DNA from: Dehalococcoidia bacterium
Lineage (GTDB): Bacteria > Chloroflexota > Dehalococcoidia > Dehalococcoidales > UBA1222
Length of the DNA stretch: 9,335 nucleotides
Direction of reading: 5' to 3'
Assembly (NCBI GenBank): GCA_009783135.1
Contig: WRHS01000047.1
Coordinates: 1-9,335, forward strand
Below, in pieces: positions 1 through 6,549 of this stretch (position 1 is its first letter; each line of letters begins with the position of its first letter). The position numbers and the translations under genes were made by a program. The notes below the pieces were generated by a model. It had not been told where the DNA came from. It saw only the letters and a program-made list of their open reading frames with translations, and did no database searches.

Positions 1-79
1 TGCCGCATTTATCCAAACAGGCTACGATGAGTTTCTTATGCACATCAATCCCACAACAACGCCGATAGACAATTTTCAT
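1..79 (-). CDS. IS110-type transposase, N-terminal fragment cut by window edge
   Basis: Only the first 26 codons are visible; the gene continues beyond position 1. The translation starts MKIVYRRCCGIDVHKK and continues LIVACLDKCG. The G-I-D-V-H-K motif, with Asp12, is the typical start of IS110-family (DEDD, RuvC-like) transposases, and Asp12 would be the first acidic catalytic residue. The ATG at 79-77 is preceded by GAGGAG (91-86) at 6-base spacing, so the start is secure. Enzymes of this family insert and excise circular DNA without terminal inverted repeats. Whether the rest of the gene is intact cannot be seen. The choice between the IS110 and IS1111 subgroups cannot be made from the N-terminus alone. 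Confidence 0.8.
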   Translation of the reverse strand, partial: MKIVYRRCCGIDVHKKLIVACLDKCG

Positions 80-99
80 CCAAAACTCCTCAGTCATTG

Positions 100-247
100 T
101 CACGGCGTGCTCTCCTAAGCATTCATTTTGCTATACGTCATCTTTTGACAGTTTGTGGTTCAAAGGGAGAGCCGGTACCAGTTTCGGGCGCGCGCTCATA
201 GCGGCAAAGTACCTCGGTCTAGTGCCGTGCGCATTTAGCATACTATA
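100..247 (-). ncRNA. Putative IS110 left-end non-coding region, possible bridge RNA
   Basis: This stretch lies directly upstream of the transposase start and has no ORF. A TATAGT hexamer (247-242) could be a -10 box, with no good -35 at the usual distance. Self-complementary arms are visible: 101-106 with 224-229 (two more wobble pairs inward), 109-115 with 166-172 (GCTCTCC/GGAGAGC), 202-206 with 223-227, and a small hairpin at 137-149. Some of these exclude each other. IS110 elements are known to carry a structured bridge RNA in a left end of roughly this length, with a promoter completed on circularisation. Assigning it here is inference; neither the element boundary nor its targets are known. 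Confidence 0.27.
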
Positions 248-469
248 AAACTTTCGCTAGCACACTATGTTTACATCCATCGTGATGCAGATGTAATTTG
301 CATATGGTTTCGGGAGAGAATGTTTTAATGCAAATTCAGTAATTAACTCCTGATAATCGCGTCTTGCTGGTAGTAGTAAACGCTATGTCAGCTGGCGATA
401 GCATTTAAGCTGCTTTGAATTTGGTGAACCTTGGATAAATTCTTGTTAGTGCTTGATGCTGAATGGTTT
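248..469. other. Non-coding stretch between IS end and terminator
   Basis: No convincing gene on either strand. An inverted repeat TTACATC/GATGTAA (271-277 and 290-296) and a weaker GCTAT/ATAGC pair around 382-402 are the only structures seen. The region is AT-rich. The boundary of the insertion element probably falls near its left part, but no target duplication or defined end can be seen. Confidence 0.4.
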
Positions 470-508
470 AAAAAACACAGCCACCCGTCTCGGGTGGCTG
501 TGTTTTTT
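470..508 (-). terminator. Strong symmetrical intrinsic terminator
   Basis: Perfect 18-base inverted repeat (470-487 and 491-508) with a 3-base loop. The core is the 12-bp stem CACAGCCACCCG and its complement, flanked by six A on one side and six T on the other. Read on the minus strand it sits 26 bases after the stop of the 138-residue lipoprotein gene and ends in a T run, so it closes that transcription unit. Because the A and T tracts are symmetrical it could also stop transcription arriving on the plus strand from the insertion element side. Confidence 0.92.
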
Positions 509-534
509 ATTGAATCTAGCTACAAACGCCAATC

Positions 535-951
535 CTATGGTTTTGTATGACAACCGGAATCATAGCACTGTGAGTTAGTATAACTCGTATGGTCTGCTTT
601 TGAGCCAGCCTGAACAGTGAACCATTGGTCAGTTCCCTTAACTTCGGTCTGGGCATAGCTATACCAAGATGAAGGCGTCGGCACACGAGTTTGGCTTCGC
701 TTGGAGTCATTTTTACCATGGCAGGTAAGGCATGCGCCGCCATCTAAATCTGCTGCAGAATGCCCTTTTACCGGACCACCAGTCTCTTTCATCAATGGAT
801 AGTCGTTGGTATTGGTGTTGCCAGTGGAAGCAGTACCACCGGGGTTTTCACTACTGGTTTTACTACCACCATCACCACCATCACAAGCAGCAACCAGCAA
901 CACCATGCACAGGGCACAAGCTGCTAAAAACGACAAAGCACCTTTTTTCAT
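535..951 (-). CDS. Di-heme c-type cytochrome lipoprotein with CX2CH and CX4CH sites
   Basis: 138 residues. The signal peptide ends in a lipobox, V20-A21-A22-C23, so the mature protein should be lipid-anchored outside the membrane. Residues 24-50 are a Gly/Ser/Thr/Asn-rich flexible tether. Heme sites are C74-L-T-C77-H78 (standard) and C129-Y-D-S-G-C134-H135 (four residues between the cysteines). The protein has exactly four histidines: 64, 78, 121 and 135. This fits two bis-histidine hemes. The ATG at 951 has GGAG (963-960) 8 bases upstream, and a consensus promoter lies at 1040-1068. The region around both heme sites resembles the neighbouring 93-residue protein (H-x2-x-D before CLxCH; YTN-x2-C before the second site), indicating a duplicated pair; this copy has about 29 extra residues between the sites. 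The likely role is electron transfer at the cell surface. The partner is unknown, and heme attachment at the stretched site is inferred. Confidence 0.85.
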   Translation of the reverse strand: MKKGALSFLAACALCMVLLVAACDGGDGGSKTSSENPGGTASTGNTNTNDYPLMKETGGPVKGHSAADLDGGACLTCHGKNDSKRSQTRVPTPSSWYSYAQTEVKGTDQWFTVQAGSKADHTSYTNSQCYDSGCHTKP

Positions 952-1039
952 ATTTGGTTCTCCTTTTCCTTATTTTTATTTATTAAAAGCCAGCAACGAA
1001 CTGTCTCTACCATTTAACGCGCTTCAGTAGTGCAAACGG

Positions 1040-1068
1040 ATTATAGCGCTACTTTTGCTACCAGTCAA
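1040..1068 (-). promoter_or_regulatory. Near-consensus housekeeping promoter of the 138-residue lipoprotein gene
   Basis: On the minus strand: TTGACT (1068-1063), a 17-base spacer, then TATAAT (1045-1040). The start of transcription would fall near 1033, giving a leader of about 80 bases before the ATG at 951. It lies inside the cytochrome cluster, between the two lipoprotein genes, so the distal gene can be expressed without the upstream two. Confidence 0.8.
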
Positions 1069-1080
1069 ATTAAAGAGCTG

Positions 1081-1362
1081 CTAAGGCGTAGAATAACTGC
1101 CATCCGGCCTAGCATGGCAAGTTTCCCCACTTGAACAGTCCTTATTTGTGTAGCCTTCGTACACGTGATCCTCCGCTTTGTCTTCAGTCCTCCACATATC
1201 GGACGCGTGGCACACCAAACAGTTATTAAAGCGCACGTCATCCACAGCATGCGGAATAGCAGGGGCAGACCTTGCATTACCAGCAACGCGGAGGGTACAG
1301 CCAGAAATAACCGGCAATGCAACCAAAATAACTGCTACCAAAATCAATAGTTTCTTATTCAC
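1081..1362 (-). CDS. Di-heme c-type cytochrome lipoprotein with CX2CH and CX5CH sites
   Basis: 93 residues. The signal peptide has lipobox I19-S20-G21-C22, so a surface lipid anchor is expected. Heme sites are C48-L-V-C51-H52 and a stretched C76-S-S-G-E-T-C82-H83 (five residues between the cysteines). There are exactly four histidines (38, 52, 66, 83), enough for two bis-histidine hemes. The IPHxVDD...CLxCH and DH...YTNxxC...CH pattern recalls small NapB-like di-heme domains, from memory of those families. The start is GTG at 1362-1360; AGGAG (1374-1370) is 7 bases upstream and overlaps the TAG stop of the cytochrome b gene, so translation is probably coupled. The nearby ATG at 1364-1362 is followed at once by a stop in its own frame. 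The likely role is to exchange electrons with the cytochrome b encoded just upstream. Binding of the second heme is inferred, because CX5CH is rare. Confidence 0.82.
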   Translation of the reverse strand: MNKKLLILVAVILVALPVISGCTLRVAGNARSAPAIPHAVDDVRFNNCLVCHASDMWRTEDKAEDHVYEGYTNKDCSSGETCHARPDGSYSTP

Positions 1363-1372
1363 ATCTGTACTC

Positions 1373-2233
1373 CTAACTCTTATTAGTGCGCGTTGTCAGG
1401 TTATCAAACCAGACAGGATGATGATGTTCGACGAACTTCTTGGACATTGTACCTGTGAACCAGGACCGGAAAGCCGGCCAGTCGCCCAGCAATACGATAA
1501 TGCAAACGTGAACCAGAGTGAAGAAGATGATGAAAACCATAAACACGTCGTGGACAACGGTTGCCCAGCCTACGAGACTGGTGTTGAGAACCCAGATGTG
1601 ATTGGCTGTTTTAACGGCACCGGAGATAAGAACAACCAAACCGATGGCCATGTACGGCATGGCGGCGCTTTTCTGCGAAGCAAGATATTTCTCGTCCTCA
1701 TTCCATTTGCGGCGCAGGAAATACTTTCCGATAAAGCCGTGAATGACGTCCCTTATGCTGGGAACGAGCAAAGTCCAGTCGCGGGTTGCGATATAGTCAG
1801 CGACAAAGAAGAACGCGCTGAACAGAATCATTACCACAGAAAAATAATGCACGTTGAGAGCGGGTGTAACCTGAGTTGTCGTCTTGGCAAATACCGGGAT
1901 AAACCAAATGGAGTTACCATTGTTCGTGACAAAAAATCCAAGCACGATGCCTGAGAAGATGGCGGCGAAAATGCCAAGTGCAGTACCCCAGTGAGATATG
2001 AAAGACCCCATGCCGTGGCGGGTAACAAGTTCGCCCTGAATCTCGCTCTTTTTCTTCAAGAGCCCGCGAGCCGCGCCAAGTGCTATGCCGACCACTGTAG
2101 CAATTAGCAAACCCCACTGAGCAACCCTGCTATCAAACAGAGGGTTAGCTTTAAGAGCGGTGTATGACAATCCAATACCAACTCCCAAAGCAGCAACTAA
2201 GACAAACAAGACCAACAGTATCTTTTTTAGCAT
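1373..2233 (-). CDS. Six-helix di-heme cytochrome b, formate dehydrogenase gamma-like
   Basis: 286 residues with six hydrophobic segments, near 3-24, 37-57, 79-102, 126-147, 193-210 and 224-249. The last four match the four-helix core of FdnI/thiosulfate-reductase type cytochrome b subunits: one histidine in the first core helix (H81), one in the second (H129), and two in the fourth spaced 14 apart (H228, H242). These would ligate two b hemes. The C-terminal KKFVEHHHPVWF stretch also recalls that family. The first two helices are an extra N-terminal hairpin beyond the usual core. The ATG at 2233-2231 has AAGGAGA (2247-2241) 7 bases upstream. It is the first gene of a cluster with two surface c-type lipoproteins and no molybdopterin or iron-sulfur subunit, so it probably links the quinone pool to those cytochromes. 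The direction of electron flow is unknown. Confidence 0.8.
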   Translation of the reverse strand: MLKKILLVLFVLVAALGVGIGLSYTALKANPLFDSRVAQWGLLIATVVGIALGAARGLLKKKSEIQGELVTRHGMGSFISHWGTALGIFAAIFSGIVLGFFVTNNGNSIWFIPVFAKTTTQVTPALNVHYFSVVMILFSAFFFVADYIATRDWTLLVPSIRDVIHGFIGKYFLRRKWNEDEKYLASQKSAAMPYMAIGLVVLISGAVKTANHIWVLNTSLVGWATVVHDVFMVFIIFFTLVHVCIIVLLGDWPAFRSWFTGTMSKKFVEHHHPVWFDNLTTRTNKS

Positions 2234-2311
2234 CCCTTGCTCTCCTTAAGCCTTATTTTGAGCCCGCACGTAAACGGGCATCTTTCCCTAGTATATCCTA
2301 ACTAGCGAGAT

Positions 2312-2340
2312 AATATAGACCAAAGCGCTGTCAATGTCAA
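2312..2340 (-). promoter_or_regulatory. Promoter of the cytochrome cluster
   Basis: On the minus strand: TTGACA (2340-2335), 17-base spacer, TATATT (2317-2312). A second TTGACA (2334-2329) follows immediately, making a tandem TTGACATTGACA, but it has no -10 at the right distance. Transcription would start near 2305, about 70 bases before the cytochrome b ATG. Confidence 0.75.
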
Positions 2341-2377
2341 TAACAAAACCCGCAATAAACCGCATCACAATAAGCAG

Positions 2378-2407
2378 AGAGTACTATAATGATGCAGTCA
2401 GTACTCT
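2378..2407. repeat. Inverted repeat, candidate operator
   Basis: Perfect arms AGAGTACT (2378-2385) and AGTACTCT (2400-2407) separated by 14 bases. They sit between the two divergent promoters, about 78 bases upstream of the clpC -35 and 38 bases upstream of the leftward -35. The spacing puts the arms close to three helical turns apart end to end. No known regulator site is recognised. Confidence 0.45.
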
Positions 2408-2484
2408 AGGCACGCTCACCAGTCGCCTCCAGTATATCATAGTGTCTTGACGGACTAAAACCAACAGATCTGCCAAAAGTTTCT

Positions 2485-2513
2485 TTGACGCTTATATGAA
2501 CTTAACGTATAAT
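2485..2513 (+). promoter_or_regulatory. Near-consensus promoter of clpC
   Basis: TTGACG (2485-2490), 17-base spacer, TATAAT (2508-2513). Transcription would start near 2520, giving a leader of about 39 bases. GAGAGG (2548-2553) is the ribosome binding site, 5 bases before the ATG. This is a housekeeping-type promoter rather than an obvious heat-shock one. Confidence 0.82.
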
Positions 2514-2558
2514 ACGGCATAATTGCGATTCAGCATAGCATCCCCTTGAGAGGTATAT

Positions 2559-5042
2559 ATGGCCAGCCGATTTGATAAGTTTTCAGAAAAAGCCCGCCGC
2601 GTTCTAAGTTTGGCGCAGGAAGAGGCCCAGCGCCTTAATCATAACTACATAGGAACAGAGCACATCCTGTTGGGGTTGGTAAAAGAAGAGGATGGAGTAG
2701 CTGCCCGTATATTGGCGAACATGGGTGCCAGTCCTCCCAAGATGCGTTCGGGTGTGGAGTATGTAATTGGACCCGGCGAGAAAACTACCTCTGTTGGTAC
2801 CGGGCTTACCACCCGTGCCAAGCGCGTGATTGAACTGTCGATTGATGAGGCACGCCAAATGGGGCACAACTACATAGGCACAGAGCACCTGCTATTGGGA
2901 CTGTTGCGTGAAGCCGATGGGGTTGCAGCTGGTGTATTGTATTCCTTCAACGTCACGCTGGAAAAAACCCGCGCTGAAATCGTACGTTTTTTGAGTCAGA
3001 GTACCAACAAGGCGCGTACCATTAAGACCCCAAGTAAAACCCCTGTTCTTGACCAGGTAACCCGTGACCTTACAGCTGAAGCCCTCTCAGGGAAGCTGGA
3101 TCCTGTCATTGGCCGCAATAAAGAAATAGAACGGGTCATTCAGATTTTGTCACGCCGTACCAAGAATAATCCGGCACTCATCGGGGAGCCTGGCGTGGGG
3201 AAAACTGCCATAGCGGAAGGATTGGCACACCGCATAGTTTCAGGCGACGTATTTGAAACGCTCGAAAACAAGCGTTTAGTGTCACTCGATATGGCATCTG
3301 TCGTTGCCGGCACCAAATACCGCGGCGAATTTGAGGAACGGCTAAAGAGATTACTGGAAGAATTGCGTATTGCCGGCAACTGCGTTCTTTTCATCGATGA
3401 GTTTCACACACTGGTAGGTGCAGGTGCTGCCGAGGGGGCCGTGGATGCGGCCAATATTCTTAAGCCGGCACTGGCTCGAGGGGAGTTGCAATGCATTGGC
3501 GCTACAACTCTGGATGACTATCGCAAATACATCGAACGCGACTCGGCCTTGGAGCGCCGTTTCCAACCGGTGTTGGTTGAAGAACCGTCCTTGGAGGAGG
3601 CACTGCAGATTTTACATGGAATAAAGGTGCGTTATGAGGAACATCACAAGCTGATGATTAACGATGATGCCCTAAAAACGGCTGTTGATTTTGCTGCCCG
3701 CTACGTGCCTGACCGCTACTTACCGGATAAGGCCATAGATATAATTGATGAAGCTTCCTCCCACGTACGCATTCGCGCACGCTCCAAACCGGCAATTCTG
3801 CGCGAACGCAGGGAAGAAGAACTTAAATTGTGCAGGGAAAAGGAATCGGCGTTATCCAGCCAGCAGTATGACTTGGCGGCTGAGAAGCGCCAGCAGGAAT
3901 TACAGGTTGAGGAAGAGGTTAAAACCCTTGAAAACGAGTGGCAAGCGAACCGAGACTTGGGAAAAATAGAAGTCACAAAGGAAGATATCGCTGAAGTAGT
4001 GGCTATGTGGACTGGTATACCATTGGTACAGATTGCCGATGAGGAAACCAGCCGCCTGCTGCATATGGAAGAGGCCTTGCACAAGCGCATAATCGGTCAG
4101 GACGAAGCCATTGATACCACGTCCCGCGCTGTCCGCCGCGCCCGCGCCGGCCTAAAAGATCCTCGCCATCCTATTGGCACATTTATGTTCCTTGGTCCAA
4201 CCGGCGTTGGAAAAACCGAGTTGGCGCGTGCGCTATCTGAGTTTATGTTTGGCAATGACAAATCCCTCATACGCATTGATATGTCCGAGTTTATGGAAAA
4301 ATTCGCTGTATCGCGACTGGTTGGCGCACCTCCCGGCTACGTCGGTTTTGAGGAAGGCGGGCAACTCACCGAAGCTGTAAGACGTAAAAGCTATTGTTTG
4401 ATTTTACTGGATGAAATTGAAAAAGCCCATCCGGATGTGTTTAATATTTTGCTGCAAATTTTTGATGACGGACATTTGACTGATGCCAAGGGACGTAAGG
4501 TAGATTTTCGCAATAGTATCATAATTATGACATCGAATATCGGCGCAGAACTTATCCGTAGCGGCAACACATTGGGCTTTGTGTCGCGCACTGACGAGAA
4601 TAGGTTGCAGCAACAGTCATATGAGCGTATGAAAGAAAATCTGACGGGAGAACTAAAAAAGACTTTCCGCCCCGAGTTCATCAACCGCATTGACGACGTG
4701 GTAGTATTCCGCCCGTTGGATAAGGAGCAGATTCGCCGGATTGTTGATCTGATGCTGGTGTCGGTCACCAAGCAAATGGCGGATAAGGGCATCACGCTGG
4801 AGGTAACAGAAACCGCAAAGGACCTGCTTGGTTTTAAGGGTTATGATGCGGTCTTTGGCGCGCGTCCGTTGCGCCGTACCATTCAGGATCTTATTGAGGC
4901 CCGCTTGTCGGAGGACCTGTTGCGTGCCAGTTTCCACGACGGAGATACGGTGGTGGTGGATCTGTCCCACAACGGCGAGGAGTTGTCGGTATCAGTCCAG
5001 AAAAAAGCTGATTTGGTTTTAGCTGGTAGTGAGGCTGAATAA
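2559..5042 (+). CDS. clpC: ClpC-type AAA+ protein unfoldase
   Basis: 827 residues, full family length. It is the hexameric ATP-driven unfoldase that feeds substrates to ClpP protease in the cytoplasm. Two Clp-N repeats occupy about 1-145 (the HNYIGTEH motif occurs in each). The first AAA+ domain has Walker A GEPGVGKT (209-216), Walker B VLFIDE (276-281) and the ERRF arginine region (332-335). A UVR-like coiled segment follows at about 413-455, which marks ClpC rather than ClpA or ClpB. The second AAA+ domain has Walker A GPTGVGKT (546-553) and Walker B LILLDE (614-619). LGF (672-674) in the next loop is the expected ClpP-docking tripeptide. The C-terminal domain has VFGARPLRR (765-773). Walker B continues FIDEFH where FIDEIH is more usual, a conservative change. 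No ctsR, mcsA or mcsB gene precedes it here, and a terminator follows the stop. Confidence 0.97.
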   Translation: MASRFDKFSEKARRVLSLAQEEAQRLNHNYIGTEHILLGLVKEEDGVAARILANMGASPPKMRSGVEYVIGPGEKTTSVGTGLTTRAKRVIELSIDEARQMGHNYIGTEHLLLGLLREADGVAAGVLYSFNVTLEKTRAEIVRFLSQSTNKARTIKTPSKTPVLDQVTRDLTAEALSGKLDPVIGRNKEIERVIQILSRRTKNNPALIGEPGVGKTAIAEGLAHRIVSGDVFETLENKRLVSLDMASVVAGTKYRGEFEERLKRLLEELRIAGNCVLFIDEFHTLVGAGAAEGAVDAANILKPALARGELQCIGATTLDDYRKYIERDSALERRFQPVLVEEPSLEEALQILHGIKVRYEEHHKLMINDDALKTAVDFAARYVPDRYLPDKAIDIIDEASSHVRIRARSKPAILRERREEELKLCREKESALSSQQYDLAAEKRQQELQVEEEVKTLENEWQANRDLGKIEVTKEDIAEVVAMWTGIPLVQIADEETSRLLHMEEALHKRIIGQDEAIDTTSRAVRRARAGLKDPRHPIGTFMFLGPTGVGKTELARALSEFMFGNDKSLIRIDMSEFMEKFAVSRLVGAPPGYVGFEEGGQLTEAVRRKSYCLILLDEIEKAHPDVFNILLQIFDDGHLTDAKGRKVDFRNSIIIMTSNIGAELIRSGNTLGFVSRTDENRLQQQSYERMKENLTGELKKTFRPEFINRIDDVVVFRPLDKEQIRRIVDLMLVSVTKQMADKGITLEVTETAKDLLGFKGYDAVFGARPLRRTIQDLIEARLSEDLLRASFHDGDTVVVDLSHNGEELSVSVQKKADLVLAGSEAE

Positions 5043-5067
5043 ATCGCACTGTATATAGATACAAACT

Positions 5068-5090
5068 GAGGAGCGGGGACTCCTCTTTTT
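5068..5090 (+). terminator. Intrinsic terminator after clpC
   Basis: GAGGAG (5068-5073), 6-base loop, CTCCTC (5080-5085), then five T (5086-5090). It lies 25 bases after the clpC stop and separates clpC from radA. The stem is only 6 bp, so termination may be incomplete. Confidence 0.72.
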
Positions 5091-5147
5091 GTACCGTAAC
5101 CCAATTGGCTCTTGCGTTACGTCGTAAAATTAGGGTAAAGTCAGAGC

Positions 5148-6542
5148 ATGGCTAAATCGAAGATTATTTTCGTCTGTAAGGAATGTGGTAAAGAAAGCCT
5201 GCGTTGGATTGGCCAATGTCCTGCATGCCAGGCTTGGAATAGCATGGTTGAACAGGCCATCAAGCCCATAACCACCAACCAATTATCAACCATTGCACCA
5301 TTATCCGTGCCTATGGAGTTGGCCTGTGTAGAGGCCGTAGCGGAGGCATGTTGGCCTGTAGGTATTGCGGAGTTGTCTCGTGTGCTTGGCGGCGGGCTGA
5401 TTCCCGGCTCGCTGGTGCTTATAGGGGGAGAGCCTGGCATTGGTAAATCCACATTGCTTTTGCAGACAGCTTCGCAACTTGCACAAAATCGCGGTGTCGT
5501 AGCTTATGCCAGCGGCGAAGAAACGCTACACCAGATTCGCATACGCGCTAAACGGCTTGGTATATCAGGTGAAAGGCTGTATCTGCTGGCCGAAACAAAT
5601 CTGGAGTCTATCATTGAGCATCTTGAGCGTCTCAAACCATGCCTTGTCATAGTGGATTCTATACAGTCGGTGTTCCTGCCTGAGATTGAATCCTCGTCTG
5701 GCGCTATCACTCAGGTGCGCGAATGTACCATACGTCTTATGCGCTGGGCTAAACAGATGCAAACGCCTGTTTTAATCACGGGGCATGTCACAAAGGAAGG
5801 GGCTATTGCCGGACCACGCATACTGGAGCACATTGTAGACACGGTGCTCTATTTTGAGGGGGAATTTTTCAGCTCATATCGTCTGCTACGCTCAGTGAAA
5901 AACCGCTTTGGTTCCACCAATGAGGTAGGCATATTTGAAATGAAGGATAAGGGACTGGCTGAGGTAGACAACCCGTCGCAAATATTCCTTGCACAACGCA
6001 TGGAAGATTCCATCGGCTCGGTAGTCACGGCCACGTTGGAAGGGAGTCGTCCGTTGATGGTTGAAGTGCAGGCACTTACCAGTCTTACCAGCTTTGGCTT
6101 GCCGAGGAGGACGGCGAACGGCGTGGATTTCGGGAGATTGCTGCTTATTGCCGCTGTGCTTACCCGCCGCCTTGGGCTGAAACTAAGCAATCAGGATATT
6201 ATCATCAATGTTACCGGAGGCATACAAATTAAGGAACCGGCCGCCGATATGGCAATAGCCCTTGCCATTGCCTCGAGTTATAAAGATAAGCCTGTAAATC
6301 ACGAAATGACAGCTGTGGGTGAAGTGGGGTTATCGGGGGAAATACGCACCGTACCTCAACTGGAACGGCGCTTAAGCGAAGCTGCCCGTTTGGGTTTTAA
6401 AAAGTGTCTGGTACCCCGCTCAAGCATGAAAAATGTTCATGCCTCCGGTATTGAGCCAATACCCGTGAGTACGCTGCGTGAGGCGGTTTTGCTGGGGCTT
6501 GTCAGCAAAGCAGCAACTACGGAAACGGACGATATGGAGTAG
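5148..6542 (+). CDS. radA: RadA (Sms) recombination and branch-migration ATPase
   Basis: 464 residues, the usual length. RadA is a RecA-like ATPase that processes branched recombination intermediates during DNA repair and transformation. The N-terminal C4 zinc finger uses C10, C13, C24 and C27. The ATPase core has Walker A GGEPGIGKST (93-102), Walker B LVIVDS (166-171) and the RadA signature KNRFG (251-255). The C-terminal Lon-like domain (about 285-455) includes GGIQIKEPAADMAIA (357-371) and lacks a recognisable protease serine motif, as is normal for RadA. The ATG is fixed by the zinc finger beginning at residue 10. No good Shine-Dalgarno is present (AGGG at 5132-5135 is 12 bases away), and no strong promoter is visible in the 57 bases after the clpC terminator. 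Expression may rely on readthrough or a weak near-leaderless start (TTGCGT 5112, TAAAGT 5136). Confidence 0.96.
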   Translation: MAKSKIIFVCKECGKESLRWIGQCPACQAWNSMVEQAIKPITTNQLSTIAPLSVPMELACVEAVAEACWPVGIAELSRVLGGGLIPGSLVLIGGEPGIGKSTLLLQTASQLAQNRGVVAYASGEETLHQIRIRAKRLGISGERLYLLAETNLESIIEHLERLKPCLVIVDSIQSVFLPEIESSSGAITQVRECTIRLMRWAKQMQTPVLITGHVTKEGAIAGPRILEHIVDTVLYFEGEFFSSYRLLRSVKNRFGSTNEVGIFEMKDKGLAEVDNPSQIFLAQRMEDSIGSVVTATLEGSRPLMVEVQALTSLTSFGLPRRTANGVDFGRLLLIAAVLTRRLGLKLSNQDIIINVTGGIQIKEPAADMAIALAIASSYKDKPVNHEMTAVGEVGLSGEIRTVPQLERRLSEAARLGFKKCLVPRSSMKNVHASGIEPIPVSTLREAVLLGLVSKAATTETDDME

Positions 6543-6549
6543 AAGGCGC

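Larger units (their letters stand above)
2234..2558. other. Divergent regulatory region between cytochrome b and clpC
   Basis: 325 bases without a gene. It contains the leftward cytochrome b promoter (2312-2340), the rightward clpC promoter (2485-2513), a perfect 8-bp inverted repeat in the middle (2378-2385/2400-2407), a small CTAGT/ACTAG pair (2288-2292/2301-2305) over the leftward transcription start, and a GCCCG/CGGGC hairpin (2262-2266/2275-2279) in the cytochrome b leader. No CIRCE element or CtsR-type heptamer repeat was seen. Confidence 0.7.

Noticed and set aside
732..986. Plus-strand ORF containing a run of six histidines, resembling a cloning tag
   Set aside because: It is the complement of the Gly/Asp-rich tether just after the lipobox of the 138-residue lipoprotein (repeated GGT codons read as CAC/CAT). 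It has no ribosome binding site and is not vector sequence.
1178..1954. 258-codon plus-strand ORF opposite the cytochrome b gene
   Set aside because: Its composition is that of an antisense shadow, with no family resemblance. The minus-strand reading gives six membrane helices and heme histidines, plus a good ribosome binding site and promoter.
2262..2279. Riboswitch or terminator in the cytochrome b leader
   Set aside because: Only a 5-bp GCCCG/CGGGC hairpin with an 8-base loop and no following T run; the leader of about 70 bases is too short for a typical riboswitch.
2378..2407. CIRCE heat-shock element upstream of clpC
   Set aside because: The arms read AGAGTACT...AGTACTCT with a 14-base spacer, not TTAGCACTC-N9-GAGTGCTAA.
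6478..6549. Upstream ATG extending IspD by 24 residues
   Set aside because: It lies wholly inside the end of radA and adds a basic segment unlike IspD N-termini. The ATG at 6550 gives the family's normal length with the nucleotide loop at residue 12.
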